Positions 18,784 through 26,155 of a DNA stretch of 64,000 nucleotides are shown here, piece after piece. The DNA is taken from assembly GCA_036946405.1 (NCBI GenBank), contig JAQIJC010000001.1:565001-629000 (forward strand). The letters run 5' to 3'. Positions within the stretch are counted from its first letter, which is position 1. Every line of letters begins with the position of its first letter. The translations under genes and the position numbers were made by a program. The notes below the pieces were generated by a model. The model was not told the DNA's origin. It made no database searches and worked only from the letters and a program-made list of their open reading frames with translations. Origin of the DNA: Sphingomonas phyllosphaerae. GTDB lineage: Bacteria; Pseudomonadota; Alphaproteobacteria; Sphingomonadales; Sphingomonadaceae.

Positions 18784-19571
18784 GACAGATTTTGGTTAAC
18801 GGTTTTCAGCATGTCGTCGGTGGCGGAGATCATCTTCGAATTGACCTCATAGGCGCGCTGCGTCTCGATCATGTCGACCAGCTCCTCGACGACGTTGACG
18901 TTGCTCGCCTCCAGCGTCCCCTGCCGCACGCGACCGCGCCCGTCCTCGCCGGGCACGCCCATGTTGGCCGCGCCGCTCGATGCGGTTTCCAGCAGGAAGT
19001 TGTCGCCGTTCGACTCCAGTCCCGCCGCATTGGGGAAGCTGGCGACCTGGATCTGCCCGAGGTTCTGCCCCTCGGTCTGCCCCGGGATCGTCGCCGTCAC
19101 GGTGCCGTCGGTGCCGATCGTGATCTGCGTCGCGTTGGTGGGGATCGTGATGCCGGGCATCACCTGATAGCCCTGGCTGGTGATCAGCAGCCCCTCCGGC
19201 GAGCGCGAGAAATTGCCGGCGCGGGTATAGCCGAGCTGACCGCCGGGCATCTGCACCTGAAAATAGCCGCCGCCGTCGAGCGCGAGGTCGAGGCTGTTGC
19301 CGGTCTGGCTCATCGACCCCTGCGTTTCGGTGCGCGACGTACCCTGCACGCGGACGCCGGTGCCGAGATTGAGCCCGGTGGCATATTTGGTCTCACCGGT
19401 CGATTGCGCGCCCGGCGCGGTGACGACCTGATACGACAGCGTCTCGAACGCGGCGCGATCGCGCTTGAAGCCGGTGGTGCTGACGTTGGCGAGGTTGTTC
19501 GAAATGACGCGCATCCGCGTGTCCTGGGCGTCGAGCCCGGTGCGCGCGATGTGCATGGCGGCGGTGGTCAT
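18780..19571 (-). CDS. flgG: Flagellar distal rod protein FlgG
   Basis: A 263-residue rod protein. The N-terminus contains TGLDAQDTRMRVISNNLANV with the SNNLANVSTTGFK signature. The C-terminus reads EASNVNVVEELVDMIETQRAYEVNSK. The length is typical. It is exported by the flagellar apparatus without a signal peptide and sits between flgF and flgH in the canonical order. Confidence 0.97.
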   Translation of the reverse strand: MTTAAMHIARTGLDAQDTRMRVISNNLANVSTTGFKRDRAAFETLSYQVVTAPGAQSTGETKYATGLNLGTGVRVQGTSRTETQGSMSQTGNSLDLALDGGGYFQVQMPGGQLGYTRAGNFSRSPEGLLITSQGYQVMPGITIPTNATQITIGTDGTVTATIPGQTEGQNLGQIQVASFPNAAGLESNGDNFLLETASSGAANMGVPGEDGRGRVRQGTLEASNVNVVEELVDMIETQRAYEVNSKMISATDDMLKTVNQNLS

Positions 19572-19586
19572 CGGTCAGGTCCTTCC

Positions 19587-20339
19587 TCAGCCCGGCAGGC
19601 GCATCACCGATGCGCTCGATTCGTCCATGGAGCGGGCCTCTTTCAGCAAGTTGGCCTGCACTTCGTAGCTGCGCTGGTTCTCGATCATGTCGACCAGCGC
19701 CTGGGTCATGTTGACGTTGGAGCCCTCCAGCGCGCCGCTGGTCACTCCGGCGTCGAGATCGGCGGGCATCACGCCGCCGCCGCGCACGCGCATCAGATTG
19801 TCGAGCCCCTTCACGGCATCGCTGCCCTTGCTGGACACGACCTTCAGCCGGTCGACGACAGTGGTCTGCCCGGTCTTGTCGCCCTGCGGCACGATCGAGA
19901 TCGAACCGTCCGAGCCGATGCTGATCGAATCGTACGGCGGCACGGTGATCGGGCCACCCTGCCCCATGACGATGAAGCCATCGCCTGTCTGGAGCGTGCC
20001 CGCGGCGGACACCGACAGGTCGCCACGCCGGGTATAGGCTTCCGAGCCGTCGGACGCCTGCACCGCCAGCCATTTGTCGGCATCGCCCACCGCGACGTCG
20101 AGCGGCCGCCCGGTCTGCTGGACGACGCCGGGCGCGCGATCGGCGTCGCGCACCTCTTCCGAGGTCGGCTGACGCGCCGACAGCTGCGTGGAGCCGTCGG
20201 ACAGGATGATCCGGTCGAACACCACGCGATCGGCGCGAAACCCGGTGGTGGAGACGTTCGCCATATTGTTGGCGATCGCGGCCTGCGACTGCATATGCGC
20301 GCGCAGACCGGTCGCCGCGGTATAGACCAGCTTGTCCAC
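19587..20339 (-). CDS. flgF: Flagellar proximal rod protein FlgF
   Basis: A 250-residue rod protein starting at a GTG (20339): VDKLVYTAATGLRAHMQSQA, then AIANNMANVSTTGFRADRVV. The C-terminus SNVNMTQALVDMIENQRSYEVQANLLKEA is the rod/hook family tail. The nearest upstream ATG is followed at once by a stop, so GTG is the only sensible start. It lies in the flg operon between flgE and flgG. Confidence 0.95.
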   Translation of the reverse strand: MDKLVYTAATGLRAHMQSQAAIANNMANVSTTGFRADRVVFDRIILSDGSTQLSARQPTSEEVRDADRAPGVVQQTGRPLDVAVGDADKWLAVQASDGSEAYTRRGDLSVSAAGTLQTGDGFIVMGQGGPITVPPYDSISIGSDGSISIVPQGDKTGQTTVVDRLKVVSSKGSDAVKGLDNLMRVRGGGVMPADLDAGVTSGALEGSNVNMTQALVDMIENQRSYEVQANLLKEARSMDESSASVMRLPG

Positions 20340-20371
20340 TTACATCCTCTCCGACGTGCTCGCCGCCTGCC

Positions 20372-21652
20372 TCAGCCGCGGATGTTGAGGATCGCCTGCG
20401 ATACCTGCGTCGCGGTATCGAGCGCCTTCGAGTTCGCCTGGAAGTTGCGCTGCGCGGCGATCAGGTTGACGAGCTCCTCGGTGATGTCGACGTTCGAGCC
20501 TTCGAGCTGGCCCGACTTCAGGCTGCCGAATCCCTCGGCGGCGGCGAAGCCGAGCGTTGCCTTCCCCGAGATACCCGTCGCCTGCCAATAGTTGCTGCCT
20601 GCCTGACGCAGACCGGTCGGCGCCGAGAACTTGGCGATGGCGACCTTGCCGAGCGGCACGATGTCCGAGTTCGAATAGCTGGCCTTGATGATGCCGGCGT
20701 CGTCGACGGTGATGCCGACCAGCTGGCCGACCGCGACGCCGTCCTGCACGCGGTTGCTGACCGCGGCAGCGGCGGCGGTCTGCGTCGAGCCGGTCAGGTC
20801 GAGCTTGATCCCCTGAGCCGCGGCGCCCGAGGCCGGAATGAAGTCCTCGAACGTGATCGTCGTCGGTGCGACCAACGCCCCCTTGGTGTCGTAGGTCTGG
20901 GTGACCGGACCGGCCGTCCCCGCCCCCTTCGGCGTCAGCATCTGGTCGCCGACATAGGTGAAAACCTGCCACGTCCCCGTGTTCGGCGTTGCCGCGTTCG
21001 GCTCGCCTTCCTTGGTCCGAACGTAATAGCTGGTCATCGTCATCGGGTTGCCGTTGGCGTCGTAGACGCGCGTTGCCACCGAGTTGTTGTAGGTCGAGGT
21101 ATCGGTGCGCTTGAACAGCGATGCGTCCTTCACGGTCGCGGTCGAGGGGATCTGCACCTTGGTGGCAACGTTCTTGGTCGCACTCGGCGAGCCGCTGGTC
21201 GGCTGAATTTGCAGGTTGGTCAGCGACTTGTCGCCGGTCGCGGTGACGTTGCCGTCGTTATCGACCGGATAGACCATCAGGTAGCTGCCCTGCGCGTCGA
21301 TCACGTTGCGGCTGTCGTCGACGGTGAACGCGCCGGTGCGGGTGTAGTTGACCTGGTCCGACAGGCCCGTCGACTTCACCACGAAGAAGCCTTCGCCGAG
21401 GATCTGCATGTCGAGCGCGCTCTTGGTCTGGTTCGACGAACCGTCCGAGAACTGCTGCACGGTGCCCTTCACCGACACGCCCGAGCCGACCATCTTGCGC
21501 GGGTCGGTCGACACGTTCGACGAAATGACGTCGGCGAACGCGGTACGGCTCTTCTTGAAGCCGTTGGTCGAGACGTTGGCGAGGTTGTGGCTGATGACCG
21601 ACATGTCGGTCTGCATGGCCTGGAGGCCCGAAAGCGAGGTGAAGAAGGACAT
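20372..21652 (-). CDS. flgE: Flagellar hook protein FlgE
   Basis: A 426-residue hook subunit. MSFFTSLSGLQAMQTDMSVI followed by SHNLANVSTNGFKKSRTAFAD is the N-terminal signature, and EGSNVDITEELVNLIAAQRNFQANSK the C-terminal one. AGGAG about 8 nt before the ATG is a good ribosome site. The export switch at the end of hook growth depends on FliK (39297) and FlhB (46172). Confidence 0.97.
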   Translation of the reverse strand: MSFFTSLSGLQAMQTDMSVISHNLANVSTNGFKKSRTAFADVISSNVSTDPRKMVGSGVSVKGTVQQFSDGSSNQTKSALDMQILGEGFFVVKSTGLSDQVNYTRTGAFTVDDSRNVIDAQGSYLMVYPVDNDGNVTATGDKSLTNLQIQPTSGSPSATKNVATKVQIPSTATVKDASLFKRTDTSTYNNSVATRVYDANGNPMTMTSYYVRTKEGEPNAATPNTGTWQVFTYVGDQMLTPKGAGTAGPVTQTYDTKGALVAPTTITFEDFIPASGAAAQGIKLDLTGSTQTAAAAAVSNRVQDGVAVGQLVGITVDDAGIIKASYSNSDIVPLGKVAIAKFSAPTGLRQAGSNYWQATGISGKATLGFAAAEGFGSLKSGQLEGSNVDITEELVNLIAAQRNFQANSKALDTATQVSQAILNIRG

Positions 21653-21691
21653 GGGGGGTACTCCTGCGGGTAATGGGGTGAATCAGGGGGA

Positions 21692-22417
21692 TCAGGCGAC
21701 CTTGCGGACCGCGGCGGGATCGACCTTGCCAAGGCCGGTGACGTTGAGGACCGGCTCGGCGCCGGCGCTCAAGCTGACGGTTTCGACGGGCGCCCAGACC
21801 AGCGACTTGGCGGCGACGATCGTGCTGCCGTTCGCGGCCTCGACGGTGACGGTGTAGGGGCCATTCTCGACCTTGTTGCCGGCGTCGTCCTTGCCGTCCC
21901 AGCTGTAGTCGACCGCGCCGGCCTCCTGCTTGCCGAGCTGGATGTTCTTGACCGCGAGGCCGTTTTTGTCGGTGATCGTGACGTCGACGTCGGTGGCCGA
22001 GTTGGGCAGTTCGACCGCGCCCATGATCCCGCCCGAGGTACGCTCGTAGGCGGTCTTGCCCTCGGTCAGTACGGTGCGCCCGACGAAGCTCATCGCGTCG
22101 CCCGACGACGTGGTGCCGAGCCGATTGGCGATGCTTGCAAGCGTGCTGCTCATCTCGCTGATCCCCGCGACCTGCGAGAAGGTCGCCATCTGCGCGACCA
22201 TCTGCGTATTGTCCTGCGGGTTGAACGGATCCTGATATTGCAGCTGCGCGGTCATCAGGCGCACGAAGTCCTTCTGACCCAGCTGCGACTTGCCGACGGT
22301 CGACGCGGCGTCGCTGGTGCCAGTGACGGAATTGGAACGCGCGACGCCGGCCGACGAGAAGATCGCGTCCTGCGCGGCCTTGTCGACGCCGCTGGTATTG
22401 GCGGTAATGCTGGTCAT
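21692..22417 (-). CDS. flgD: Flagellar hook-capping protein FlgD
   Basis: A 241-residue scaffold for hook assembly. Family features are LGQKDFVRLMTAQLQYQDPFNPQDNTQMVAQMATFSQV in the N-terminal half and a C-terminal FlgD Ig-like domain with DYSWDGKDDAGNKVENGPYTV. It starts 2 bp after the flgC stop. Confidence 0.96.
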   Translation of the reverse strand: MTSITANTSGVDKAAQDAIFSSAGVARSNSVTGTSDAASTVGKSQLGQKDFVRLMTAQLQYQDPFNPQDNTQMVAQMATFSQVAGISEMSSTLASIANRLGTTSSGDAMSFVGRTVLTEGKTAYERTSGGIMGAVELPNSATDVDVTITDKNGLAVKNIQLGKQEAGAVDYSWDGKDDAGNKVENGPYTVTVEAANGSTIVAAKSLVWAPVETVSLSAGAEPVLNVTGLGKVDPAAVRKVA

Positions 22418-22419
22418 GG

Positions 22420-22830
22420 TCAGCGACCCATCTTGAGAGTGTCGAGGATCAGCGTCTTGGCGGTCTGCATCACCTCGACGTTGTTCTGGTAGCTGCGTGC
22501 GGTCTCCATCATGTCGACCAGCTCGCGCGATTCATCGACCGCCGCGTCGAAGACGTTGCCGTCCTTGTCGGCGAGCGGATGATTGGGGTCGTAGCGCTTG
22601 GTAGGCTTCTCGCCCGCGGTGACGATCTGCTGCACGTCGACCGTCGACAGCCCGCTCGCCTGATCGAAGCTGGTGCGGAACACCGGCTTCATCGTCTTGT
22701 AGGCGGCGTCTTCGGTGCCGGCGACGCCGCCGGCATTGGCGAGGTTCGACGCGGTGGTGTTCATCCGCGTCAGCTGCGCCGACATCGCGCGGCCCGCGAC
22801 CTGGAAGACCGTCATCGGATTGCCCGACAT
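22420..22830 (-). CDS. flgC: Flagellar proximal rod protein FlgC
   Basis: A 136-residue rod protein. The N-terminus reads VAGRAMSAQLTRMNTTASNLANAGG, and the C-terminus DESRELVDMMETARSYQNNVEVMQTAKTLILDTLK is diagnostic. Three bp separate it from flgB. Confidence 0.96.
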   Translation of the reverse strand: MSGNPMTVFQVAGRAMSAQLTRMNTTASNLANAGGVAGTEDAAYKTMKPVFRTSFDQASGLSTVDVQQIVTAGEKPTKRYDPNHPLADKDGNVFDAAVDESRELVDMMETARSYQNNVEVMQTAKTLILDTLKMGR

Positions 22831-22833
22831 GGC

Positions 22834-23184
22834 TTATTCTCCCTTCAGCGCGCGGGTGATCTGCCCGATGCGTCCATTGAGGAACGCGAGCGTGCTCTGA
22901 TATTGCACGGCGTTCTCGGCAAAGGCGGTCTGCTCGGTGGACAATTCCACCGTGTTGCCGTCCATCGACGGGTTGGTGGGCACGCGATACTTCAGCGCAC
23001 CGCCCAGATCCGCGTCCACGCCGCCGGGCTGGTTCTCGACCGCGTTGAGCGCGGTGGTGAAGTCGATGTCGCGCGCCTTGAAATTGGGCGTCGACGCATT
23101 GGCGATGTTCGACGCCAGCACGCCCATGCGCTGTGAACGCACCTCCAGCGCGGCAGCATGAACTCCGAACAATCCCTCGGCCAT
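22834..23184 (-). CDS. flgB: Flagellar proximal rod protein FlgB
   Basis: First gene of the large flg operon, 116 residues. MAEGLFGVHAAALEVRSQRM is followed by GVLASNIANASTPNFKARDIDF, the FlgB signature, and the tail is QYQSTLAFLNGRIGQITRAL. I chose the ATG at 23184 because GAGGAG lies 9 nt upstream; an in-frame ATG at 23202 (MEELGP) would overlap that site. A sigma-54 promoter at 23229-23244 lies upstream. Confidence 0.94.
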   Translation of the reverse strand: MAEGLFGVHAAALEVRSQRMGVLASNIANASTPNFKARDIDFTTALNAVENQPGGVDADLGGALKYRVPTNPSMDGNTVELSTEQTAFAENAVQYQSTLAFLNGRIGQITRALKGE

Positions 23185-23228
23185 CGGCCCCAACTCCTCC
23201 ATGCACGACAGGTGCGTGAAGCTGTTGA

Positions 23229-23244
23229 GCAAAGGCCGTGCCAA
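23229..23244 (-). promoter_or_regulatory. Sigma-54 promoter of the flgB operon
   Basis: The minus strand reads TTGGCACGGCCTTTGC, an excellent -24/-12 element with GG and GC 10 nt apart. Predicted initiation near 23217 leaves about 33 nt of leader before the flgB ATG. The flg genes would thus belong to the sigma-54 class. Confidence 0.88.
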
Positions 23245-23293
23245 ATGAGATGGGCGGTGCATCACCTTGGCGCTTGGGGAGAAAGCGAATCTG

Positions 23294-23368
23294 GTCATTG
23301 CGAGCGTAGCGAAGTAATCCATGGCGTCCTGATCCGGCTCTGGATTGCTTCGCTACGCTCGCAATGAC
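23294..23368. repeat. Inverted repeat, family A (copy 2)
   Basis: This is a second copy of the palindrome at 470-545, with the same GTCATTGCGAGCGTAGCGAA arm and its inverse. The centre differs. It lies between the divergent flgB and motA-like promoters. Confidence 0.9.
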
Positions 23369-23388
23369 GGAGTGGACGGGTGACCGGG

Positions 23389-23427
23389 CGGCAAAGGCTT
23401 GCCGGTTGCCGGCAAAACCACTTGCCG
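23389..23427. promoter_or_regulatory. Cluster of TTGCCG/CGGCAA half-sites, candidate activator site
   Basis: Within 39 bp there are CGGCAA at 23389, TTGCCG at 23399, a perfect palindrome TTGCCGGCAA at 23406-23415 and TTGCCG at 23422. The cluster ends about 43 bp upstream of the sigma-54 promoter at 23470 and faces the flgB promoter on the other side. Two further CGGCAA copies lie in front of the sigma-54 activator gene. Binding by that activator is inferred. Confidence 0.5.
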
Positions 23428-23469
23428 CCGGCGCGCCGCGCTGCCGGCCGCCTAGGCGCCCCACTCACT

Positions 23470-23485
23470 TGGCCCACGGCTTGCA
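23470..23485 (+). promoter_or_regulatory. Sigma-54 promoter of the motA-like/flgA transcript
   Basis: TGGCCCACGGCTTGCA has the invariant GG and GC separated by 10 nt, with one weaker position (CCC for CAC). Counting 12 nt from the -12 C puts the transcription start at about 23496, one base before the ATG of the motA-like gene. The transcript would be nearly leaderless. Confidence 0.75.
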
Positions 23486-23496
23486 ACGGGGCGGGC

Positions 23497-24186
23497 ATGA
23501 CTCCCGCGCTGCTCCTCGATCCCGTGGCGCTTGCGATCGTGCTGGGCGGCACGATGCTGGCGACCCTCCTGCGCACCCCGTCGCGCGACCTCGTGCGCGC
23601 GCTGCTCGCGCTGGCGACGCTGCCGCGCCGCCGCTTCCGCGCCGATGCACGGCTGGAGCAGATCGCGACGCTGGCGCGAATCGCGCAGCGCCACGGCGTC
23701 CACGCGCTCGACCGCAGCGTGATCCGCGATGCCGATATCGCGGCGGCGGTCGTGTTGATCGTCGACGGCGCGCAGCCGGCGGTGGTGGTCGAGGCGCTCG
23801 ACACCGCGCGTCGCCAGCGCGCCGAGCGCCACCGCATCGTCGTCGAATGCTGGACCGGGATGGCCGAGACCGCCCCCGCGATGGGAATGATCGGCACGCT
23901 GATCGGGCTGGTCGCGATGTTCACGCGGATGAGCGACCCGCAGGCGATCGGCGCGGCGATGGCGATCGCGCTGCTGGCCACCTTATATGGCGCGTTGCTC
24001 GCCAATCTCGTCGCGATGCCGGTCGCGGCGCGGCTGCGCACCGCGGCGCGCGCCGAATTGCTCGAGCGCGAGCGGCTGGTCGCACCACTCGCCACGCTTG
24101 CCGAGCGCGAGGCGCCGCGCGTCCATGCGCGGGTGCATGAGGTCGAAACGCCCCTGGCGATCGTTGCGCAGGACGAAGCGGCATGA
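23497..24186 (+). CDS. MotA/ExbB-like proton channel protein, three-helix form
   Basis: A 229-residue stator-like protein. The N-terminus DPVALAIVLGGTMLATLLRTP corresponds to the second membrane helix of MotA. The region ETAPAMGMIGTLIGLVAMFTRM followed by YGALLANLVAMPVAARL matches helices 3 and 4 with their conserved prolines. The first MotA helix is absent, and an upstream in-frame extension adds no membrane segment. It pairs with the next gene (ATGA overlap) and is followed by flgA, flgM and flgN. A canonical motA-motB pair lies at 11954-13849, so this is a second set. Confidence 0.8.
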   Translation: MTPALLLDPVALAIVLGGTMLATLLRTPSRDLVRALLALATLPRRRFRADARLEQIATLARIAQRHGVHALDRSVIRDADIAAAVVLIVDGAQPAVVVEALDTARRQRAERHRIVVECWTGMAETAPAMGMIGTLIGLVAMFTRMSDPQAIGAAMAIALLATLYGALLANLVAMPVAARLRTAARAELLERERLVAPLATLAEREAPRVHARVHEVETPLAIVAQDEAA

Positions 24187-24713
24187 GCGACGACGCAGTG
24201 CTCGACGTCCCGCCCGGCCGCCCGCTGTGGCTGATCACGCTCGCCGATCTGGCGCTGCTGCTGGTCGGCTTCTTCGTGTTGCTGCAGGCCAACCAGACGC
24301 TGACCCCGCGCGATCTGGCGCGTGGCATCGCCGAGGGGTTCGGGGTCGAGCCCGCCCCGGTCGCAATGCCCGTCGCCAGCCACGGCGTCGCGGGCTTCGC
24401 GCCCGGCTCGGCGGTGTTGCCGCAGTCGACCGACGCGCTGGTCGGCTGGGCGCGCGCCGAGCTGCGCGACCCGCGCGTCCGGCTGACCGTCATCGCCAGC
24501 ACCGACGGCAGCGCCGCCGATGTCGATCCGGCCTCGCGCAGCGCGACGGTGCTCGCCGCCGATCGCGCGCGCGTCGTCGCCGCCGCGCTCGCCGCAGGCG
24601 GCGTGCCCGATGCGCGGCTGCTGCTTTCCACGACGCCCGCGCACGGTCCGCGCGCGGTCGCCGTCACGCTCGCCTTCGCCGGCGAGACTCATCTTCAAGG
24701 AACCCACCCATGA
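24183..24713 (+). CDS. MotB/OmpA-like stator partner, short form
   Basis: A 176-residue protein with one membrane helix, PLWLITLADLALLLVGFFVLLQ, whose Asp is at the position of the proton-binding Asp of MotB. A compact OmpA-like region follows (VRLTVIASTDGSA, then LAADRARVVAAALAAGGVPDARL). It is much shorter than the 300-residue MotB at 11954. The start overlaps the previous stop as ATGA, so the pair is coupled. Its place before flgA suggests a dedicated role in this flagellum, which is inferred. Confidence 0.78.
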   Translation: MSDDAVLDVPPGRPLWLITLADLALLLVGFFVLLQANQTLTPRDLARGIAEGFGVEPAPVAMPVASHGVAGFAPGSAVLPQSTDALVGWARAELRDPRVRLTVIASTDGSAADVDPASRSATVLAADRARVVAAALAAGGVPDARLLLSTTPAHGPRAVAVTLAFAGETHLQGTHP

Positions 24714-25219
24714 TCGCGCTGCTCGCCGCCGCCTCGCTCGCCTTTCAGGATACCGTCGCGATCGATCGCGCGGTCGCCGCCTTCACCACGCGCCCGATCG
24801 GGGCGGAGGGCGGCGCGCGCGCGCCGGTCGACGCGCGGCTGCGGCTCGCCACCTGCGGGATGGTCGCCTTGTCGTGGCGCACCGACGCGCATGACGCGGT
24901 GGTGGTCGCCTGCGCCGATCCGGCGTGGCGGATCTTCGTCCCCGTCATCGCCCCGCCACGCGCCGCCAGCGCCGCCCCGGCGGTGATGCGCACCGGCGCG
25001 GCCGCGCCCGCGCCGCGCGCCGAGCCGGTGATCCGACGTGGCGACCCGGTGACGATCGAGGCCGGCTCTGACGGCTTCTCGATCACCCGCGAAGGGGTTG
25101 CGATGGCCGATGCCGCCCCCGGCGCGCGCGTGATGGTGCGCGTCACCGATTCCACGCGTCCGGTGCAGGCGGTGGCGGTCGACGCGGGCCGCGCGACGCT
25201 GCCCGGCTGGCCGGAATAA
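24710..25219 (+). CDS. flgA: P-ring assembly chaperone FlgA
   Basis: A 169-residue periplasmic protein that helps FlgI form the P ring. A short signal segment MIALLAAASLAFQ starts it. The C-terminal SAF domain is seen as VIRRGDPVTIEAGSDGFSITREGVAMADAAPGARVMVRV. The ATG overlaps the stop of the MotB-like gene (ATGA). The middle is rich in Ala and Pro. Confidence 0.88.
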   Translation: MIALLAAASLAFQDTVAIDRAVAAFTTRPIGAEGGARAPVDARLRLATCGMVALSWRTDAHDAVVVACADPAWRIFVPVIAPPRAASAAPAVMRTGAAAPAPRAEPVIRRGDPVTIEAGSDGFSITREGVAMADAAPGARVMVRVTDSTRPVQAVAVDAGRATLPGWPE

Positions 25220-25228
25220 AAAAAGTGC

Positions 25229-25255
25229 TAAAGCCACCCGCCCAACGGTCGTTTC
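25229..25255 (+). promoter_or_regulatory. Sigma-28 (FliA) promoter of flgM
   Basis: TAAA at 25229, 15 nt, then GTCGTTTC at 25248 match the FliA layout (TAAA-N15-GCCGATAA). Transcription would start near 25262, about 27 nt before the flgM ATG. An inverted repeat GTTTCTGC..GCAGAAAC (25251-25274) overlaps the -10 and early transcript. flgM can thus be transcribed apart from the sigma-54 transcript. Confidence 0.8.
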
Positions 25256-25288
25256 TGCCGGTGTCAGCAGAAACCCACGGGTGTGGAC

Positions 25289-25597
25289 ATGGTGGAATCG
25301 ATAGGATCAGCGACGGTCAGAACGGGGGTTTCCTCCGTTGCGGCCGTCCAGCCGGCCGCAAAGGCCGCACCGGTCGCCAAGGCGGCGCCGGTCACGAAGC
25401 AGGCGGGCAGCGACGCCACGCAGGCACCGGGTGCGCTCGCCAGCGCGATGGCGGGGTCGCCGCCGGTCAACGCCGACCGCGTGCAGGAGATCAAGACCGC
25501 GCTCGTCAACGGAACCTTCCCGTTGTCGCCGTCGACGATCGCCGACCAGTTCATCGCGCTGCGCTACGATTGGATGTCCCGCAATGAACAGGCGTGA
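25289..25597 (+). CDS. flgM: Anti-sigma-28 factor FlgM
   Basis: A 102-residue inhibitor of FliA. The C-terminal half VNADRVQEIKTALVNGTFPLSPSTIADQFIAL is the FlgM sigma-binding motif. The N-terminal half is an Ala/Lys/Pro linker with AAKAAPVAK-like repeats, as expected for an unfolded exported protein. I chose ATG 25289 over a GTG two codons upstream. Export through the completed hook should release FliA. Confidence 0.9.
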   Translation: MVESIGSATVRTGVSSVAAVQPAAKAAPVAKAAPVTKQAGSDATQAPGALASAMAGSPPVNADRVQEIKTALVNGTFPLSPSTIADQFIALRYDWMSRNEQA

Positions 25598-25895
25598 TGC
25601 GCTGGTGCGCGTGATCGACATGCTTCATGCCGAGATCGCCGCGCTCAAGACCAACGACATGAACGCGCTGGAGCGTGCGACCTCGAACAAGCTGCGCGCG
25701 ATCGAGGATCTGCGCCAGCTCGGCGACGGCCCCGCCACGCCGGAACTGCGCGGGCTGGTCGAGGAGGCGGACCGCCTCAACGACACCTGCCGCATCTATG
25801 TGAACCTGATGGCGGCAAATGTTCGCCGCCGCCTGCAACTTCTTTCCGGTCAGGGCGGCAGCTCCTACGGCCGCAGCGCCGCTGCCTACGCCTGA
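25584..25895 (+). CDS. flgN: FlgN-type flagellar export chaperone
   Basis: A 103-residue helical protein beginning MNRRDALVRVIDMLHAEIAALKTNDMNALE, with a coiled middle and a tail CRIYVNLMAANVRRRLQLLSGQ. This is the FlgN pattern; FlgN keeps FlgK and FlgL soluble before export. It overlaps flgM by 14 bp, the typical flgM-flgN arrangement. Confidence 0.83.
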   Translation: MNRRDALVRVIDMLHAEIAALKTNDMNALERATSNKLRAIEDLRQLGDGPATPELRGLVEEADRLNDTCRIYVNLMAANVRRRLQLLSGQGGSSYGRSAAAYA

Positions 25896-25918
25896 TCCAT
25901 TGCCACACCGCTGACACG

Positions 25919-25949
25919 ACGACGCCCCGGCCCGCCCCCGGGGCGTCGT
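25919..25949 (+). terminator. Hairpin after flgN
   Basis: ACGACGCCCCGG and CCGGGGCGTCGT pair over 12 bp around a 7-nt loop, 24 bp after the flgN stop. No T tract follows, so it may be a weak or Rho-assisted terminator. Confidence 0.5.
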
Positions 25950-25970
25950 GATTCCGACCGTGCGAAGCCG

Positions 25971-26102
25971 GTCGCCCCTGCGGAGGCAGGGGCCTAAGTC
26001 TCTCTCGTCGATGACCGACCTTCAGGACACGGTGAACGGGCGTGTGTCGGTCCGTCACCCGGTACGCGACAGACATGGGCCCCTGCCTGCGCAGGGGCGA
26101 CG
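25971..26102. repeat. REPIN-like repeat, family E (copy 1)
   Basis: The arms GTCGCCCCTGCGGAGGCAGG and CCTGCCTGCGCAGGGGCGAC are inverted copies at the ends of a 132-bp element with a variable centre. Each arm folds alone as GCCCCTG..CAGGGGC. Two further copies lie at 30115 and 30434. Confidence 0.9.
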
Positions 26103-26128
26103 GCGGTTTGGGTCGGCCTCACCCTTTT

Positions 26129-26143
26129 GGCACGCCCCTTGCA
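26129..26143 (+). promoter_or_regulatory. Sigma-54 promoter of the transglycosylase-flhA-fliA transcript
   Basis: TTTTGGCACGCCCCTTGCAG is a near-perfect -24/-12 element (GG at 26129, GC at 26141). The predicted start is about 26154, 2 nt before the ATG at 26156, so the transcript would be nearly leaderless. An earlier in-frame ATG at 26147 would lie upstream of the predicted start. Confidence 0.88.
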
Positions 26144-26155
26144 GAAATGCCGGGC

